Source of the DNA: Bacteroidia bacterium
Lineage (GTDB): Bacteria; Bacteroidota; Bacteroidia; Bacteroidales; VadinHA17
Reading direction: 5' to 3'
Assembly (NCBI GenBank): GCA_026391475.1
Contig: JAPLED010000123.1
Span: 1-64,000, forward strand
DNA: 64,000 nt
In this document: positions 28,027 through 39,180 of the stretch, piece after piece
Numbering within the stretch: the stretch's first letter is position 1
How the letters are laid out: each line of letters starts with the position of its first letter
Made by a program: the position numbers and the translations under genes
Notes under the pieces: generated by a model
What the model was told of the DNA's origin: nothing
What the model saw: the letters and a program-made list of their open reading frames with translations, nothing else
The model's database searches: none

Positions 28027-29901
28027 TTATCTACCCAGGTACATTAATAAAATATTCACATCAGAAGGAGACACTCCGCTAATTCTTCCTGCCTGTCCAA
28101 TATTGGTGGGCTTTATTCTGTTTAGTTTTTGCCTGCCTTCCGTTGAAATAGACACTAATTCATTATAATCAATATCCTCAGGTATCTTTAAACTCTCAAG
28201 TCTTTTTATTTTATCCGCTACAATTTTTTCTCTTTGAATATATCCCTCATATTTAATCTTGATTTCTGCCGATTCAGCGATTTCTTTAAATCGTGTTGAC
28301 TTAACTGCATTAAGTTCAGTGCCCCCTTTTATGAGTTTAAGAAGAGAACCAATTTCCACCTGAGGACGTGATGCGATTGTTATTGCTTTAACTTTTTGTG
28401 AAATTATATTGGTATCAACCTTTTCAAGAAACATGTTAACATCGTCCGGTCCAACACTCGTCTCTGTAAGAAACTCAATAATCTCTTTAATCAATAATTC
28501 CTTATCATCCAGTCGTTGAACTCTTCCTATGTCTGCTGTTCCTAATTCGTACGCCTTTCTTGTAAGCCTTTCATCGGCATTATCCTGCCTTAAAAGTATT
28601 CTGTACTCAGCTCTCGATGTAAACATTCTGTATGGCTCATCCACTCCTTTTATTACCAAATCATCAATAAGTACTCCTATATAGGATTCCTCTCTCCCAA
28701 GAATAAACGAATCTATATTTCTAATCTTTAATACTGAGTTAATTCCAGCCATCAGACCTTGTGCCGCGGCCTCCTCATAACCAGTTGTTCCATTAATTTG
28801 TCCGGCGAAATAAAGATTACTTATTTTCTTTGTCTCAAGTGTATGTTTCAACTGTGTCGGCTGAAAAAAATCATACTCAATAGCATAACCAGGTCTGAAA
28901 ATATCTACTTTTCCCAATCCTGGCACTTTTCTCAATGCCTTTAACTGTACCTCTAGCGGTAGACTACTTGAAAACCCATTTATATAATATTCAACCGTGT
29001 CCAATCCTTCTGGTTCAATAAATAACTGATGTGCATTTCTATGTTTAAAGGTGATTATCTTATCCTCAATACTTGGGCAGTATCTGGGACCTTTTCCCTT
29101 AATCCGGCCGGTGAAAAGAGGACTAAATTCTAAACCTTTTCTTAACTCCTCATGAACCTCTTCATTTGTGTGAGTTATATAACAACTTTTCTGCTCCATG
29201 ATTTTCGCTTCCTCATCGAGATAAGAAAATTTTCGTCCTTCCTCATCTCCTTTTTGTTCGATCATGGCAGAAAAATCAATTGATCTTCCATCTATTCTTG
29301 CGCTTGTGCCGGTTTTCATCCTTTCGACTAAAAATCCAATTTGTTCTAATTGTTCGCTTAAACCTGTTGATGCCTGATCACCGGATCTGCCACCTGATAT
29401 TCTTTTAAACCCTACATGCATTAAGCCATTTAAAAAAGTACCATTTGTCAGAATAACTGCTTTGGCATTAAACCTGGTCCCAAATGCTGTTTCCACACCA
29501 ACAACCTTATCCTCTTCCAATAATAATGACTGTGCCTGTTCCTGCCAGATACGAAGATTATCTGTTTGTTCGAGTACCTTTCTCCATTCAATTGTAAATC
29601 TTTGTCTGTCGCATTGTGCTCTGGGGCTCCACATAGCCGGACCCTTTGACCTGTTAAGCATTCTGAACTGGATCATGCTTCTGTCAGTAATAATTCCGCT
29701 CATCCCTCCCAGCGCATCAATCTCCCTGACAATTTGTCCTTTAGCTATTCCTCCCATTGCCGGATTGCACGACATTTGAGCAAGTTTAGTCATATCCATT
29801 GTTATAAGCAGGGTGTTTGCTCCCATCAGAGCCGCCACATGAGCTGCTTCACAACCTGCATGACCTCCACCTACAACAATTATATCGTAACTAAAATCCA
29901 T
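28027..29901 (-). CDS. mnmG: tRNA uridine-5-carboxymethylaminomethyl modification enzyme
   Basis: DIIVVGGGHAGCEAAHVAALMG, CNPAMGGIAKGQIVREIDALGG, TGYEEAAAQGLMAGIN. Confidence 0.98.
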   Translation of the reverse strand: MDFSYDIIVVGGGHAGCEAAHVAALMGANTLLITMDMTKLAQMSCNPAMGGIAKGQIVREIDALGGMSGIITDRSMIQFRMLNRSKGPAMWSPRAQCDRQRFTIEWRKVLEQTDNLRIWQEQAQSLLLEEDKVVGVETAFGTRFNAKAVILTNGTFLNGLMHVGFKRISGGRSGDQASTGLSEQLEQIGFLVERMKTGTSARIDGRSIDFSAMIEQKGDEEGRKFSYLDEEAKIMEQKSCYITHTNEEVHEELRKGLEFSPLFTGRIKGKGPRYCPSIEDKIITFKHRNAHQLFIEPEGLDTVEYYINGFSSSLPLEVQLKALRKVPGLGKVDIFRPGYAIEYDFFQPTQLKHTLETKKISNLYFAGQINGTTGYEEAAAQGLMAGINSVLKIRNIDSFILGREESYIGVLIDDLVIKGVDEPYRMFTSRAEYRILLRQDNADERLTRKAYELGTADIGRVQRLDDKELLIKEIIEFLTETSVGPDDVNMFLEKVDTNIISQKVKAITIASRPQVEIGSLLKLIKGGTELNAVKSTRFKEIAESAEIKIKYEGYIQREKIVADKIKRLESLKIPEDIDYNELVSISTEGRQKLNRIKPTNIGQAGRISGVSPSDVNILLMYLGR

Positions 29902-29905
29902 TTAT

Positions 29906-30358
29906 TCAACTTTCAATTATTTTCAACCATATATCCTCCATTCCCCTTATCTCTGCTCTTTGCTTTTCAGTTTTATCATCATATCCCGATAAATGCAAAA
30001 CCCCATGTATCATAACTCTTAAAAGCTCAATTTTTAAACTAGTTTTATAGTTGATTGCGTTTTTCCCAACAGTTTCTATGCTAATATAAATTTCACCATT
30101 TATGATATCTCCAATACAATAATCAAAAGTAATAACATCAGTATTGTAATCATGTTCAAGAAACTGAACATTGATTTTCCTTAAAGTTTCATCCTTGGTA
30201 ATGATAAAATTAAGATCTCCGGGGGTTTTTCTCTCTTTCTCGATGATCTTTTCAATGATTTTCTCGGCTTTTCTCCATCCCTTAAGCCTGAAGCTGGTAT
30301 CATCATAAAATATCCTAATGCTCAAGATATGATGTTTTTGAAAATCATAGTTACACAA
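29906..30358 (-). CDS. ybeY: endoribonuclease YbeY
   Basis: [13 protein letters not shown] metal-binding motif and [18 protein letters not shown]; true start probably downstream of 30358. Confidence 0.93.
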   Translation of the reverse strand: MCNYDFQKHHILSIRIFYDDTSFRLKGWRKAEKIIEKIIEKERKTPGDLNFIITKDETLRKINVQFLEHDYNTDVITFDYCIGDIINGEIYISIETVGKNAINYKTSLKIELLRVMIHGVLHLSGYDDKTEKQRAEIRGMEDIWLKIIES

Positions 30359-30732
30359 TTTCCCTTTTTACTAAAAATAATCTTGTCAGCCAGACGTGAC
30401 ATAAGAAAAACGCCTCTCCCGCTCAATGTTTCTACGTTTTTAGGAGTTGTAGGATCCGGAACTTCGTCAGGACTGAATCCCGTACCTTCGTCTGTAACTT
30501 TTATTTTAAGCGCATTACTTTTAAAGCCTATTGTTATATAGACAAACTTTTCAGGATCTGAATTATTGCCATGTAATATTGCATTGTTAACTGCTTCAAG
30601 AATAGAAACTAAAATCTTTCCATAATTATCCTGTTTGATTCCAATTTCGTTTATAACTTCATCTATTGCATTTTCGACAATGCACAGATTGCTTTGCCTG
30701 GATTCTATTTTTATTATTTTATTCATGTGCAT
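30322..30732 (-). CDS. RsbW-like ATP-binding (anti-sigma/histidine-kinase-type) protein
   Basis: [46 protein letters not shown] (N and G boxes). Confidence 0.9.
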   Translation of the reverse strand: MHMNKIIKIESRQSNLCIVENAIDEVINEIGIKQDNYGKILVSILEAVNNAILHGNNSDPEKFVYITIGFKSNALKIKVTDEGTGFSPDEVPDPTTPKNVETLSGRGVFLMSRLADKIIFSKKGNCVTMIFKNIIS

Positions 30733-30784
30733 TTAAATGCAACCCTTTATACTGAAATAGGCAGTATTTGTTACATAATTCATT

Positions 30785-31963
30785 CTAATTTTTTGAAATC
30801 CATGATTCCGGATCCAAATATTCTGTCGTAAATATCATAAATTTCAGAGTTGAATTATAACTATCCCCCGGATCAGAATATACATCTCCAATGTCTTGTT
30901 TTGTGGTAAGTTTATCTCCTTGCTTAACTTTTACATTTACAATATTTGCATAAACTGACAGATATTTCCCATGTCTTATTATAACGGTTATATTTGCTCC
31001 TGAAATAGGGAACACCTTAACTACTTCTCCCTGAAAAACACTTCTTGCAGTCATCTTACCGGAGCTTGTAATTTCAATTCCAATATTATTTTCTGTTACA
31101 TTCTTTAGAACCGGATGTTTCTGAACTCCAAAATGACTTGTTATTATTCCTTTTTCGACCGGCCATGGTAATCTACCCTTGTTTTCAGCAAAATTTTCAC
31201 CTATTAACGTTTGCTCCGGAGTACTATCTGATCTTACTACCTTTTTTCTTTCATCTTCAAGAATTCTGGCAATTTCATTTTCAATTCTTTTTGCAATTCT
31301 CTTTTTTTCCTCCAAATCCTTTTTTAATTGTTTTTCTTTATTGCTTAGAGATTTAACTATTTGCTTCTTTCTTTCCTGTTCACTTTGTAGCAGGCTTTTC
31401 TGTTGTTCCTCCCTCGACTTTAAATCAGAAATTCTGTATAGATCATTCTGAAGTTTTTCTTTTGAAGTTTCTATCTGCTCTTTTAACTCTAAAATAATTT
31501 CTGATTCTCTTCTTCTGAACTTTGTAATTTGTTGCAAATATTTCAGACGTTTGTAACCCTGGTTAAAATCTTTTGCAGATAAAATATATACAAGTTCAGG
31601 GTTTCCTTTTTGGTATCTATAAGAATTAATGACAGCCTTTGCATAATCGTTCTTTAATTCTACCATATCTTTTCCCATTATTTCAATTGCAAGAGCATTG
31701 AGTTCAATCCGTTCTGATAATAATGAGATTTCCTTGTCCATTACACGGATCACTGATTCCCGCAGATCAAGTTTTTTGCCGATTATTTTTATAGCGCTCA
31801 TGCTTTCTGTCTTTTCCTTTGCTGTTGTTTTCAGCAGGTTATCGACATAAGCTATTTCGTCGAGAGTTTTCTTCCTTTGCTCCTCCAGTTCTGCCTTCGT
31901 TTGTCCTTTCAGACAAGTATAAAAACCGAAAAACATTATTGTTAACAGCACTAAACACTTCAT
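30785..31963 (-). CDS. EnvC-like murein hydrolase activator (coiled coil + degenerate M23 domain)
   Basis: Long coiled coil, then GRLPWPVEKGIITSHFGVQKHPVLKNV...VIIRHGKYLSVYANI. Confidence 0.9.
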   Translation of the reverse strand: MKCLVLLTIMFFGFYTCLKGQTKAELEEQRKKTLDEIAYVDNLLKTTAKEKTESMSAIKIIGKKLDLRESVIRVMDKEISLLSERIELNALAIEIMGKDMVELKNDYAKAVINSYRYQKGNPELVYILSAKDFNQGYKRLKYLQQITKFRRRESEIILELKEQIETSKEKLQNDLYRISDLKSREEQQKSLLQSEQERKKQIVKSLSNKEKQLKKDLEEKKRIAKRIENEIARILEDERKKVVRSDSTPEQTLIGENFAENKGRLPWPVEKGIITSHFGVQKHPVLKNVTENNIGIEITSSGKMTARSVFQGEVVKVFPISGANITVIIRHGKYLSVYANIVNVKVKQGDKLTTKQDIGDVYSDPGDSYNSTLKFMIFTTEYLDPESWISKN

Positions 31964-32721
31964 AAAAGCCGTATTAATTCATATCCTTTTCCCGGGACAA
32001 ATTCAATTTTTCCACTCCATTGAGACTCTATTTTTTTAATTTTAATGTCCACTGTTGTTTCTCTTTGAAAATCCTTTATTTCAATTTTCCCCGGAGATAG
32101 AACATTTCCATTTTTAAAAAAATCGCTATATTGAATTTCAATTCCTTCTTCATTCGAATTATTCTCAGGAATAGCTAAAATGATTTTCCCTTTTTTGCAA
32201 TCAATAACATACTTTATCTTTATTCCGTCTGTTGTACCGATAATATCCAATTTACCATCTGAACATATTGCCTTATTATCAGATAAATTATCTGTAATAT
32301 AATCTCCAAATATTATCGGCAATACAGAAGTTGTTATACCATACTTGCTTTTTAAATACTGAGTTGAACCATAATATTGTTTCCTGTTAATCCTATCATT
32401 AATAAGAATTGTATCATCAGATATAAAAATTCTTGCAGCTTCAATTCCTGTTCTGCTTTTAATGCTTATAAGGTATTTGTCAGGACTTTCAAACTTTATG
32501 CTTCCAAGTAATTTTTCTGCACCTTTCTGACTTGAAATTAAAAATTCAGCTTTTTGAATGAAAAAGCTGTTCGATGTAATATTCTGTTTTTTAATGCTTT
32601 CAAACAATTTTTCAGATACTATTGCGTCTGACAATCCATAATTCCTGTTTCTTCCATTCCTAATTACAGAACATCCCGTACTTAAAATCAACAGAAATAA
32701 TATGAAATTTATCTTCCGCAA
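31960..32721 (-). CDS. DUF4292-type lipoprotein
   Basis: Lipobox LSTGCSVI; LolA-like sequence between a TPR gene and an envC-like gene, a typical Bacteroidota order. Confidence 0.75.
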   Translation of the reverse strand: MRKINFILFLLILSTGCSVIRNGRNRNYGLSDAIVSEKLFESIKKQNITSNSFFIQKAEFLISSQKGAEKLLGSIKFESPDKYLISIKSRTGIEAARIFISDDTILINDRINRKQYYGSTQYLKSKYGITTSVLPIIFGDYITDNLSDNKAICSDGKLDIIGTTDGIKIKYVIDCKKGKIILAIPENNSNEEGIEIQYSDFFKNGNVLSPGKIEIKDFQRETTVDIKIKKIESQWSGKIEFVPGKGYELIRLL

Positions 32722-34436
32722 TTCTCAATCTCTTTAATCAAATTGGTTTTTGTGCTATCTATTTTTATCGCAATACTCCAGTTCTCGATTGCCTTAATGC
32801 ATTTTTTTTGCTTTTTAAGAATAAAACCATAGTGTTCATACCATTCAGCATCAGGTTTTTCACCACTATTAATAATAGCCTCCATTATCTTACCGGCCTC
32901 ATTCAGTTTCCCTCTTTTATACAGGACCCAGGCGTAAGTATCAAGGTATGTCGTATTTCCTTTTTCCTTATCTATAACCTTCTTTGCCATCTCTTCAGCC
33001 TCTTTAAGCTTCATGTTTTGCTCGGCAAGGTAGTATGCATAATTATTAATGATAGTCATGTCATCCTTATTGGACTTTATTGCATTCTCAAATATTTCAA
33101 ACGCTTTTGTATAATCTTTCATCCTGTAATAAACATCTGCTCTCATCGTAAGGACCTGTATTATACTGTCTTTATTATCTCCGGCCAGTATTTCAGCTTT
33201 TCTTAATTCCTCCAATGCAATCGAATATTTACCATTTTCAAGTGCTCCGTTTGCATATAATACTTTTGCAAGAAATGATATATTAAAACGTGTAGCACAT
33301 TCTTCTCCCTTAATCATTAATTTGTTATAATCTCCCAGCTGAAGATATACTAAGAGTAGTTTCTCCCAGGCAAAATAATTCTCAGGTTTCATTTTAATAA
33401 TCTCTTCCAAACGCAAAGAAGCTTCAATTAATTTTGACTGTTTGATCATTAGTTCTGGCCGAATAAGAGGGATGATATCATCTTCTTTGTAATTTGCTTC
33501 CAGAACCATAATACTAATTATCAATTCATCTCCTTTATCCTTAATTATTTCAGGCAGTTCAATTAACCGCGCCAATAATGAAATCTTATCATCGCGTGTA
33601 ACCTTGTTGTTAAGAATAACTGTATTTAACAGTAAAAATAATTCATCATACCTCTTTTCCGTAATCAGAAAATCACAAAGAGAAAGCTGTGTTTGGGGAT
33701 TGCCGGGGTTTCTTTCCATAAGTTGATCATAAACCTCCAGCGCTTTTTCATTTTGCCCATTACCTCTGTAAATTTCTGCAAGAAGTCCGCTGTAAAGTAG
33801 TTCATCAGGGTATTCCTTGAGCAACAATTGAGCTTTAACAAGTGCTTCATCATATTTTTTTGCGGACATCAGACTTTTAATCGCAGATAGCGTAGAGCTT
33901 TCATTTATTCCATATTTCTTATCAAAAGATTCAAATATTATCTCTGCCTTTTCAAAATTATTGTTTTCAGAGTAAAGGTTTCCCAATGTTAATTGAAGAT
34001 TCTCTTTATCAGGGTTATACTTTATTGCTTTTTCATAGTAAATTATCGCACTATCCAAATTTCTTTCCTTATAATATATTCCGGCAAGCATCATCATATA
34101 CCAAATGTTTTCCTGATCAATTGACAAGGCTTTGACTGCATACTTTTTTCCATTCTTAATATCTCCGGTTGATAGTACTATCTGTGCCATCTGATAATAC
34201 GCAGCATCACTTTCAGAATTTATTTTGATACATTGTTCAAAGTATTTCAGGGCGTCACCCCCGTTACCCATGAGTTTTTGTTTTATTGCTTCAACATAAA
34301 CATAATTGAATGCAGCTGCGTCATAATTATTGCCCTGCCTTCCGGTCACCATAGCCGGAATCATTTTCTTTCCGCAAGAAGAGATAAATATTATCAACAA
34401 CCCTAGCAAAACAATATAATATCTACTTGCTTTCAT
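32709..34436 (-). CDS. tetratricopeptide-repeat lipoprotein
   Basis: Lipobox (FISSCGKK) and many TPRs (e.g. NLDSAIIYYEKAIKYNPDKENLQLTLGNLYSENNNFEKAE). Confidence 0.9.
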   Translation of the reverse strand: MKASRYYIVLLGLLIIFISSCGKKMIPAMVTGRQGNNYDAAAFNYVYVEAIKQKLMGNGGDALKYFEQCIKINSESDAAYYQMAQIVLSTGDIKNGKKYAVKALSIDQENIWYMMMLAGIYYKERNLDSAIIYYEKAIKYNPDKENLQLTLGNLYSENNNFEKAEIIFESFDKKYGINESSTLSAIKSLMSAKKYDEALVKAQLLLKEYPDELLYSGLLAEIYRGNGQNEKALEVYDQLMERNPGNPQTQLSLCDFLITEKRYDELFLLLNTVILNNKVTRDDKISLLARLIELPEIIKDKGDELIISIMVLEANYKEDDIIPLIRPELMIKQSKLIEASLRLEEIIKMKPENYFAWEKLLLVYLQLGDYNKLMIKGEECATRFNISFLAKVLYANGALENGKYSIALEELRKAEILAGDNKDSIIQVLTMRADVYYRMKDYTKAFEIFENAIKSNKDDMTIINNYAYYLAEQNMKLKEAEEMAKKVIDKEKGNTTYLDTYAWVLYKRGKLNEAGKIMEAIINSGEKPDAEWYEHYGFILKKQKKCIKAIENWSIAIKIDSTKTNLIKEIENCGR

Positions 34437-34438
34437 TT

Positions 34439-34873
34439 TTACTCTTTTCCTGTATGACCGAAACCACCAGCACCCCTTTCTGTTTCTAAAAGACTATCAA
34501 CCTTTATCCATTCGGCCTTTTTATGCTTTGCTATAACCATCTGGCATATTCTTTCTCCATTCTTAATAACGAAATTCTCGTTTGAAAAGTTTATAAGAAT
34601 AATACAAACCTCTCCTCTGTAATCAGCATCAATTGTGCCCGGAGAATTTAATATAGTAACTCCTTTATTTATAGCCAACCCGCTTCTGGGTCGTATCTGA
34701 GCCTCATAGCCTTCCGGCATTTCAAGAAAAAGTCCGGTTTTAACAATAGCTCTTTCCATTGACTTAAGAATTATTTCTTCATCAATATTGGCTCTTATGT
34801 CCATCCCTGCTGATGCTAACGTGGAATATGAGGGAAGCTGATGTTTTGATTTGTTTATAATCCTGATTATCAT
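34439..34873 (-). CDS. dut: dUTP diphosphatase
   Basis: [51 protein letters not shown]. Confidence 0.97.
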   Translation of the reverse strand: MIIRIINKSKHQLPSYSTLASAGMDIRANIDEEIILKSMERAIVKTGLFLEMPEGYEAQIRPRSGLAINKGVTILNSPGTIDADYRGEVCIILINFSNENFVIKNGERICQMVIAKHKKAEWIKVDSLLETERGAGGFGHTGKE

Positions 34874-36348
34874 AATTCTCCTTTTCTAAAAAATACTGTC
34901 AGTATTTTATCTTTATACTGTGCATATATAACGAAGGCTGTTATAAATAAAGTATTAATAGCCAGCTCTGAAAATAAACTGCGATACTTGAAATATCTGC
35001 CAAAAATTACCATCCCAATAGCTATTGCAAAGTAAGGTACAAGCCTTTTCATATTATAGTGCACTTTATAATGCTTTTCTGCAAAGACGAAAGACATAAT
35101 TATCATAGAAGCATATGAGCCAAGAGTCGCCCATGCTGAGGCCATATACCCGTACTCCGGTATAAAAATAACATTCACTAATATCGTAATAACAGCTCCA
35201 ATTAATGTTATATAAACTGCAAAACGTGTAAGGTCGTTTAATTTGTACCAAATACTATGATTTATATAAATCCCATATAAAAGATAAGCCATGCTTATTA
35301 TCGGTACAACAACAATTGCATCGCGATAGTTTCTTCCTACAATATATTGGATGCCTGATATGTACAAATTTATCCCAAGAAATACAATTAACATTATAAT
35401 AACAAAATATTTCATAACAAAAGCGTACGTTTCCTTTGCATCAGAATGCCTGGCCCGCTCAAAAAAGAAAGGTTCCGCTGCAAATCTGAACATCTGTATA
35501 AAAAGGGCCATTAACACAGCAATTTTGTATGCTGCTCCATATTTTCCTACGATTGTCAGGCCTTCTTCTCCTCCAATCATTCTTCTTAAAAGAACTTTAT
35601 CAAGTGCATCATTAATAGATCCGCTTACTCCCGCTAATAAAAGGGGAAATGAATATATGATCATTCTCTTCCACAGCGATACATCAAAGACAAACTTAAT
35701 TTTGAAAATAAACGGTATCATCATTAACAATGTTGCCAGGCTTGAAATAAGGTTCGCAACAAAGATATAACCTACCTTATATTCAGGGTTATAAACCGTC
35801 CTGAACCATCCATTGCTTTTATCATAAATTCCTGGTGCAATCTTAAGAAGAAAGAGAACAAGTCCGAGAGTTATAAATACATTAATCAGTTTTATAGTGC
35901 TAAAAATAATTGGTCTGTTTTCCTTTCTAAGTTTTACAAAAGGTATTGCAGTAAATGCATCAATAGCCAGAATGCCTGCAAACATTCTGATATAGTCGTG
36001 ATTATTGCTGTAATTCATTATCGCCGCAACCGGAGTAATGAAAATATTTACCATAACCACAAACAGAATTGATGTTATAAAAAGACTAATCAGCGCAGTG
36101 CTATAAACTTTTTCAGATTCTTCCTTCTTCTGAACAAATCTGAAAAAACCTGTTTCCATTCCATATGTCAGGATGACAAGTAAAAGCACCATCCATGCAT
36201 ATAATTCTGTTACTATTCCATAATCACTTGTCTCTGTGAAGATTCTTGTATAAAATGGTGTCAGGACAGCGTAATGCAAAAACCTGGGAATAATCGTCCC
36301 CATTCCATAAATTACTGTCTGACTCGCAAGTTTTCTGACCTCTTTCAC
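34870..36348 (-). CDS. oligosaccharide flippase / polysaccharide biosynthesis protein (MOP superfamily)
   Basis: About 12-TM Wzx-like protein beginning [32 protein letters not shown]. Confidence 0.9.
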   Translation of the reverse strand: MKEVRKLASQTVIYGMGTIIPRFLHYAVLTPFYTRIFTETSDYGIVTELYAWMVLLLVILTYGMETGFFRFVQKKEESEKVYSTALISLFITSILFVVMVNIFITPVAAIMNYSNNHDYIRMFAGILAIDAFTAIPFVKLRKENRPIIFSTIKLINVFITLGLVLFLLKIAPGIYDKSNGWFRTVYNPEYKVGYIFVANLISSLATLLMMIPFIFKIKFVFDVSLWKRMIIYSFPLLLAGVSGSINDALDKVLLRRMIGGEEGLTIVGKYGAAYKIAVLMALFIQMFRFAAEPFFFERARHSDAKETYAFVMKYFVIIMLIVFLGINLYISGIQYIVGRNYRDAIVVVPIISMAYLLYGIYINHSIWYKLNDLTRFAVYITLIGAVITILVNVIFIPEYGYMASAWATLGSYASMIIMSFVFAEKHYKVHYNMKRLVPYFAIAIGMVIFGRYFKYRSLFSELAINTLFITAFVIYAQYKDKILTVFFRKGEL

Positions 36349-36516
36349 ATAAAATATTTGATGGCAAATATACTCCTAAAGGGGCAAACCCTGATTTCCC
36401 GAATTATTTTTGATGAAAATATCTCAATTTGAAAAACAATATTTTCGTGTATCTTCCAAAGTTAAATATCTTTGCATTCAGATTTGCAGAACGTTATTAA
36501 CCAAATAAGAATTTTC

Positions 36517-37332
36517 ATGAACATCTTTTTTAAGAAAGTGCTGTTGTTTCCGGTTCTTCTGTTAGTTATCTCTTGTAATGCTCCCGGAGGTAACGATAAT
36601 ACTATTGTTTCCATCAAAACAACTCTCGGAGATATTAAAATAAAACTATATGATGAAACTCCTCTCCACCGCGATAATTTCATAAAGCTCATAAATACAG
36701 GTTTTTATGATGGCGTCTCCTTTCACAGGATAATTAAGGACTTTATGATACAAGCCGGAGATCCGGCAACAAAGTCTGGTTCTGTGACAAATATGCCTGA
36801 TTCTTTAAATACCTATACAATTCCTGCCGAATTCACAATGCAATATTTTCATAAGAAAGGAGCGCTGGCGGCAGCCCGTGAGGGTAATGATGTAAATCCG
36901 GAGATGAGATCCTCGGGGACTCAATTTTATATCGTACAGGGAATGAAATATAACGATGAAAGTTTGGCATTGGCAGAGCAGCGCATAAACAATAATATTA
37001 AGCAAAGTGTATTCAATAAAATTATAAGGGAGACTGCTGATAGTGCTCGTTTATCGGGAAAAACAATATCAGATAGTGAAATACAGGAAATTGCTTCATT
37101 AAAGATGTTTCAATTCCTTACAAACAACAAAGAATTCAAAATTTCTGAAGAGCAGCGCAATGTTTATAAAAGTATCGGAGGAGTACCACGGCTTGACGGT
37201 ACATATACCGTTTTTGGTGAGGTAATTGAAGGATTAGATGTTGTTGATAGAATTGCCTCTGTGAGTACTGACAGCAATGACAAACCGGTTAACGATATAA
37301 AAATTATCAAAATAAAAATTGTCAGTAAATAA
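36517..37332 (+). CDS. peptidyl-prolyl cis-trans isomerase (cyclophilin type), lipoprotein
   Basis: VSIKTTLGDIKIKLYDETPLHRDNFIKLINTGFYDGVSFHRIIKDFMIQAGDP; lipobox VISCNAPG; ORF opens at 36472. Confidence 0.93.
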   Translation: MNIFFKKVLLFPVLLLVISCNAPGGNDNTIVSIKTTLGDIKIKLYDETPLHRDNFIKLINTGFYDGVSFHRIIKDFMIQAGDPATKSGSVTNMPDSLNTYTIPAEFTMQYFHKKGALAAAREGNDVNPEMRSSGTQFYIVQGMKYNDESLALAEQRINNNIKQSVFNKIIRETADSARLSGKTISDSEIQEIASLKMFQFLTNNKEFKISEEQRNVYKSIGGVPRLDGTYTVFGEVIEGLDVVDRIASVSTDSNDKPVNDIKIIKIKIVSK

Positions 37333-37361
37333 CTTCGTATTGATTATAAAATAATTTCTTA

Positions 37362-38402
37362 ATGCTTCAAAAAATATCGGATCTTTTAAAAGAGGTCTCA
37401 ACATTATCGGTAAAAAGTCCGGAAGAACTTGAATCTTTCCGTTTGAAATACCTCAGCAAAAAAGGCATAATTTCAGATCTTTTTGAAGATTTCAGGAATG
37501 TAGTTGTTTCAGAGAAAAAGGAGGTTGGTCAAAAGCTTAATCTATTGAAGCACAATGCACTTGAAAAATATAATTCTCTTAAATCGGAGTTGCTTACAAC
37601 AGAAGACATTTCTGAGGCAACAGATCTTTCCCGTCCATCGTTTCCGTTTTCAACTGGTTCGCGTCATCCTATTTCGATTGTAAGAAACGAGATAATTGAT
37701 ATTTTTACGCGTATCGGTTTTACAGTTTCCGAGGGTCCGGAAATTGAAGACGACGATCACGTTTTTACAAAACTTAACTTTGCTTCCGAGCATCCGGCCA
37801 GGGACATGCAGGATACATTTTATATTTCAAGAATCTCATCGGAAGACTCCAGCCCCGAAGATATTTTACTCCGCACTCATACGTCATCCGTTCAGGTGAG
37901 AGTGATGCAAAATCAAAAACCTCCTATACGTACCATTTCTCCCGGAAGGGTCTTCCGCAATGAGGCGATTTCTGCCAGGGCGCATTGTATCTTTCACCAG
38001 GTTGAGGGTTTATACATTGATGAAAATGTTTCGTTTGCCGATCTTAAGCAGACACTGCTATTCTTTGCAAGGGAGATGTTTGGAAAAGAAACTGATATCA
38101 GGTTAAGACCATCATATTTCCCTTTTACCGAGCCATCGGCAGAAATGGATGTAAATTGCAAAATTTGTGGAGGAAAAGGTTGTAATGTTTGCAAATATAC
38201 AGGCTGGCTTGAGATATTGGGTTGTGGCATGGTTCATCCTAATGTGCTGGAAGCATGCAATATTGATAGCCAAAAATATACTGGTTTCGCTTTCGGTATG
38301 GGTATTGAAAGGCTTACAATGCTAAAGTACCAGGTTAATGATCTGCGTCTTTATTTTGAAAATGATATGAGGTTTCTGGATCAATTCAAAACTGCATTTT
38401 AG
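37362..38402 (+). CDS. pheS: phenylalanyl-tRNA synthetase alpha subunit
   Basis: EGPEIEDDDHVFTKLNFASEHPARDMQDTFY, LLRTHTSSVQVRVM, FAFGMGIERLTMLKY. Confidence 0.98.
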   Translation: MLQKISDLLKEVSTLSVKSPEELESFRLKYLSKKGIISDLFEDFRNVVVSEKKEVGQKLNLLKHNALEKYNSLKSELLTTEDISEATDLSRPSFPFSTGSRHPISIVRNEIIDIFTRIGFTVSEGPEIEDDDHVFTKLNFASEHPARDMQDTFYISRISSEDSSPEDILLRTHTSSVQVRVMQNQKPPIRTISPGRVFRNEAISARAHCIFHQVEGLYIDENVSFADLKQTLLFFAREMFGKETDIRLRPSYFPFTEPSAEMDVNCKICGGKGCNVCKYTGWLEILGCGMVHPNVLEACNIDSQKYTGFAFGMGIERLTMLKYQVNDLRLYFENDMRFLDQFKTAF

Positions 38403-38463
38403 AAAAATTGAACAATTATAATAAAGGGAATGTTAATCTTTGCATTTTAATTTAAGACAGTAA

Positions 38464-39174
38464 ATGAAACAACAAGATATTCATGTCCCGCTGTGTGATA
38501 AATGCTCACTTGAATCAAGCTCTATTTTCAAGTATCTGTCACATGAGGAAGTTGAGACTATCAATTTTGAAAAAGATTTCCGGCAATATAAGCGTGGGGA
38601 TATTCTTTACCAGGAGGGTAACCGGATAAGTGGTTTCTTTTGCATTAACAGCGGAATTATTAAAGTATTCAAAACAGGATTTGACGGAAAAGAACAGATA
38701 ATCCGTTTTGCCAGGAAGGGGGATATTATTGCATACAGGAGCGTTCTGAGTAATGAATTAGCATGTACATCTGCAAAAGTTATTGAAGATTGCCAGGTTT
38801 GTTTTATTCCTTCTGAAATACTGATTTCATTTATTAAAACAAATCCGGCTTATGCACTCGAATTATTGAAACTTGCCTGCCATGAATTAGGTGAGGCAAA
38901 TTCATTTATCACCGATATAGCCCAAAAAACTGTAAGGGAGCGGCTCGCTGAAGTGTTACTGTTTCTGGTTAATGATTTTGGTCTTGATGATCAGCAATTC
39001 CTTAATATATCTCTTACCCGTGAGGAGCTTGCCAACATAGTAGGCACGGCCACAGAATCGGTTATCAGGTTATTATCTGAATTTAAATCTGACAAGCTGG
39101 TTGAGCTTAATGGAAGAAGAATCAAGATCTTAAATACAAAAGGGCTCGAGAAGATCAGTAATGTTTATAATTAA
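38464..39174 (+). CDS. Crp/Fnr-family transcriptional regulator
   Basis: cNMP-binding fold and C-terminal HTH (LTREELANIVGTATESVIRLLSEFKSDKLVELNGRRIKIL). Confidence 0.93.
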   Translation: MKQQDIHVPLCDKCSLESSSIFKYLSHEEVETINFEKDFRQYKRGDILYQEGNRISGFFCINSGIIKVFKTGFDGKEQIIRFARKGDIIAYRSVLSNELACTSAKVIEDCQVCFIPSEILISFIKTNPAYALELLKLACHELGEANSFITDIAQKTVRERLAEVLLFLVNDFGLDDQQFLNISLTREELANIVGTATESVIRLLSEFKSDKLVELNGRRIKILNTKGLEKISNVYN

Positions 39175-39180
39175 TTGGAT

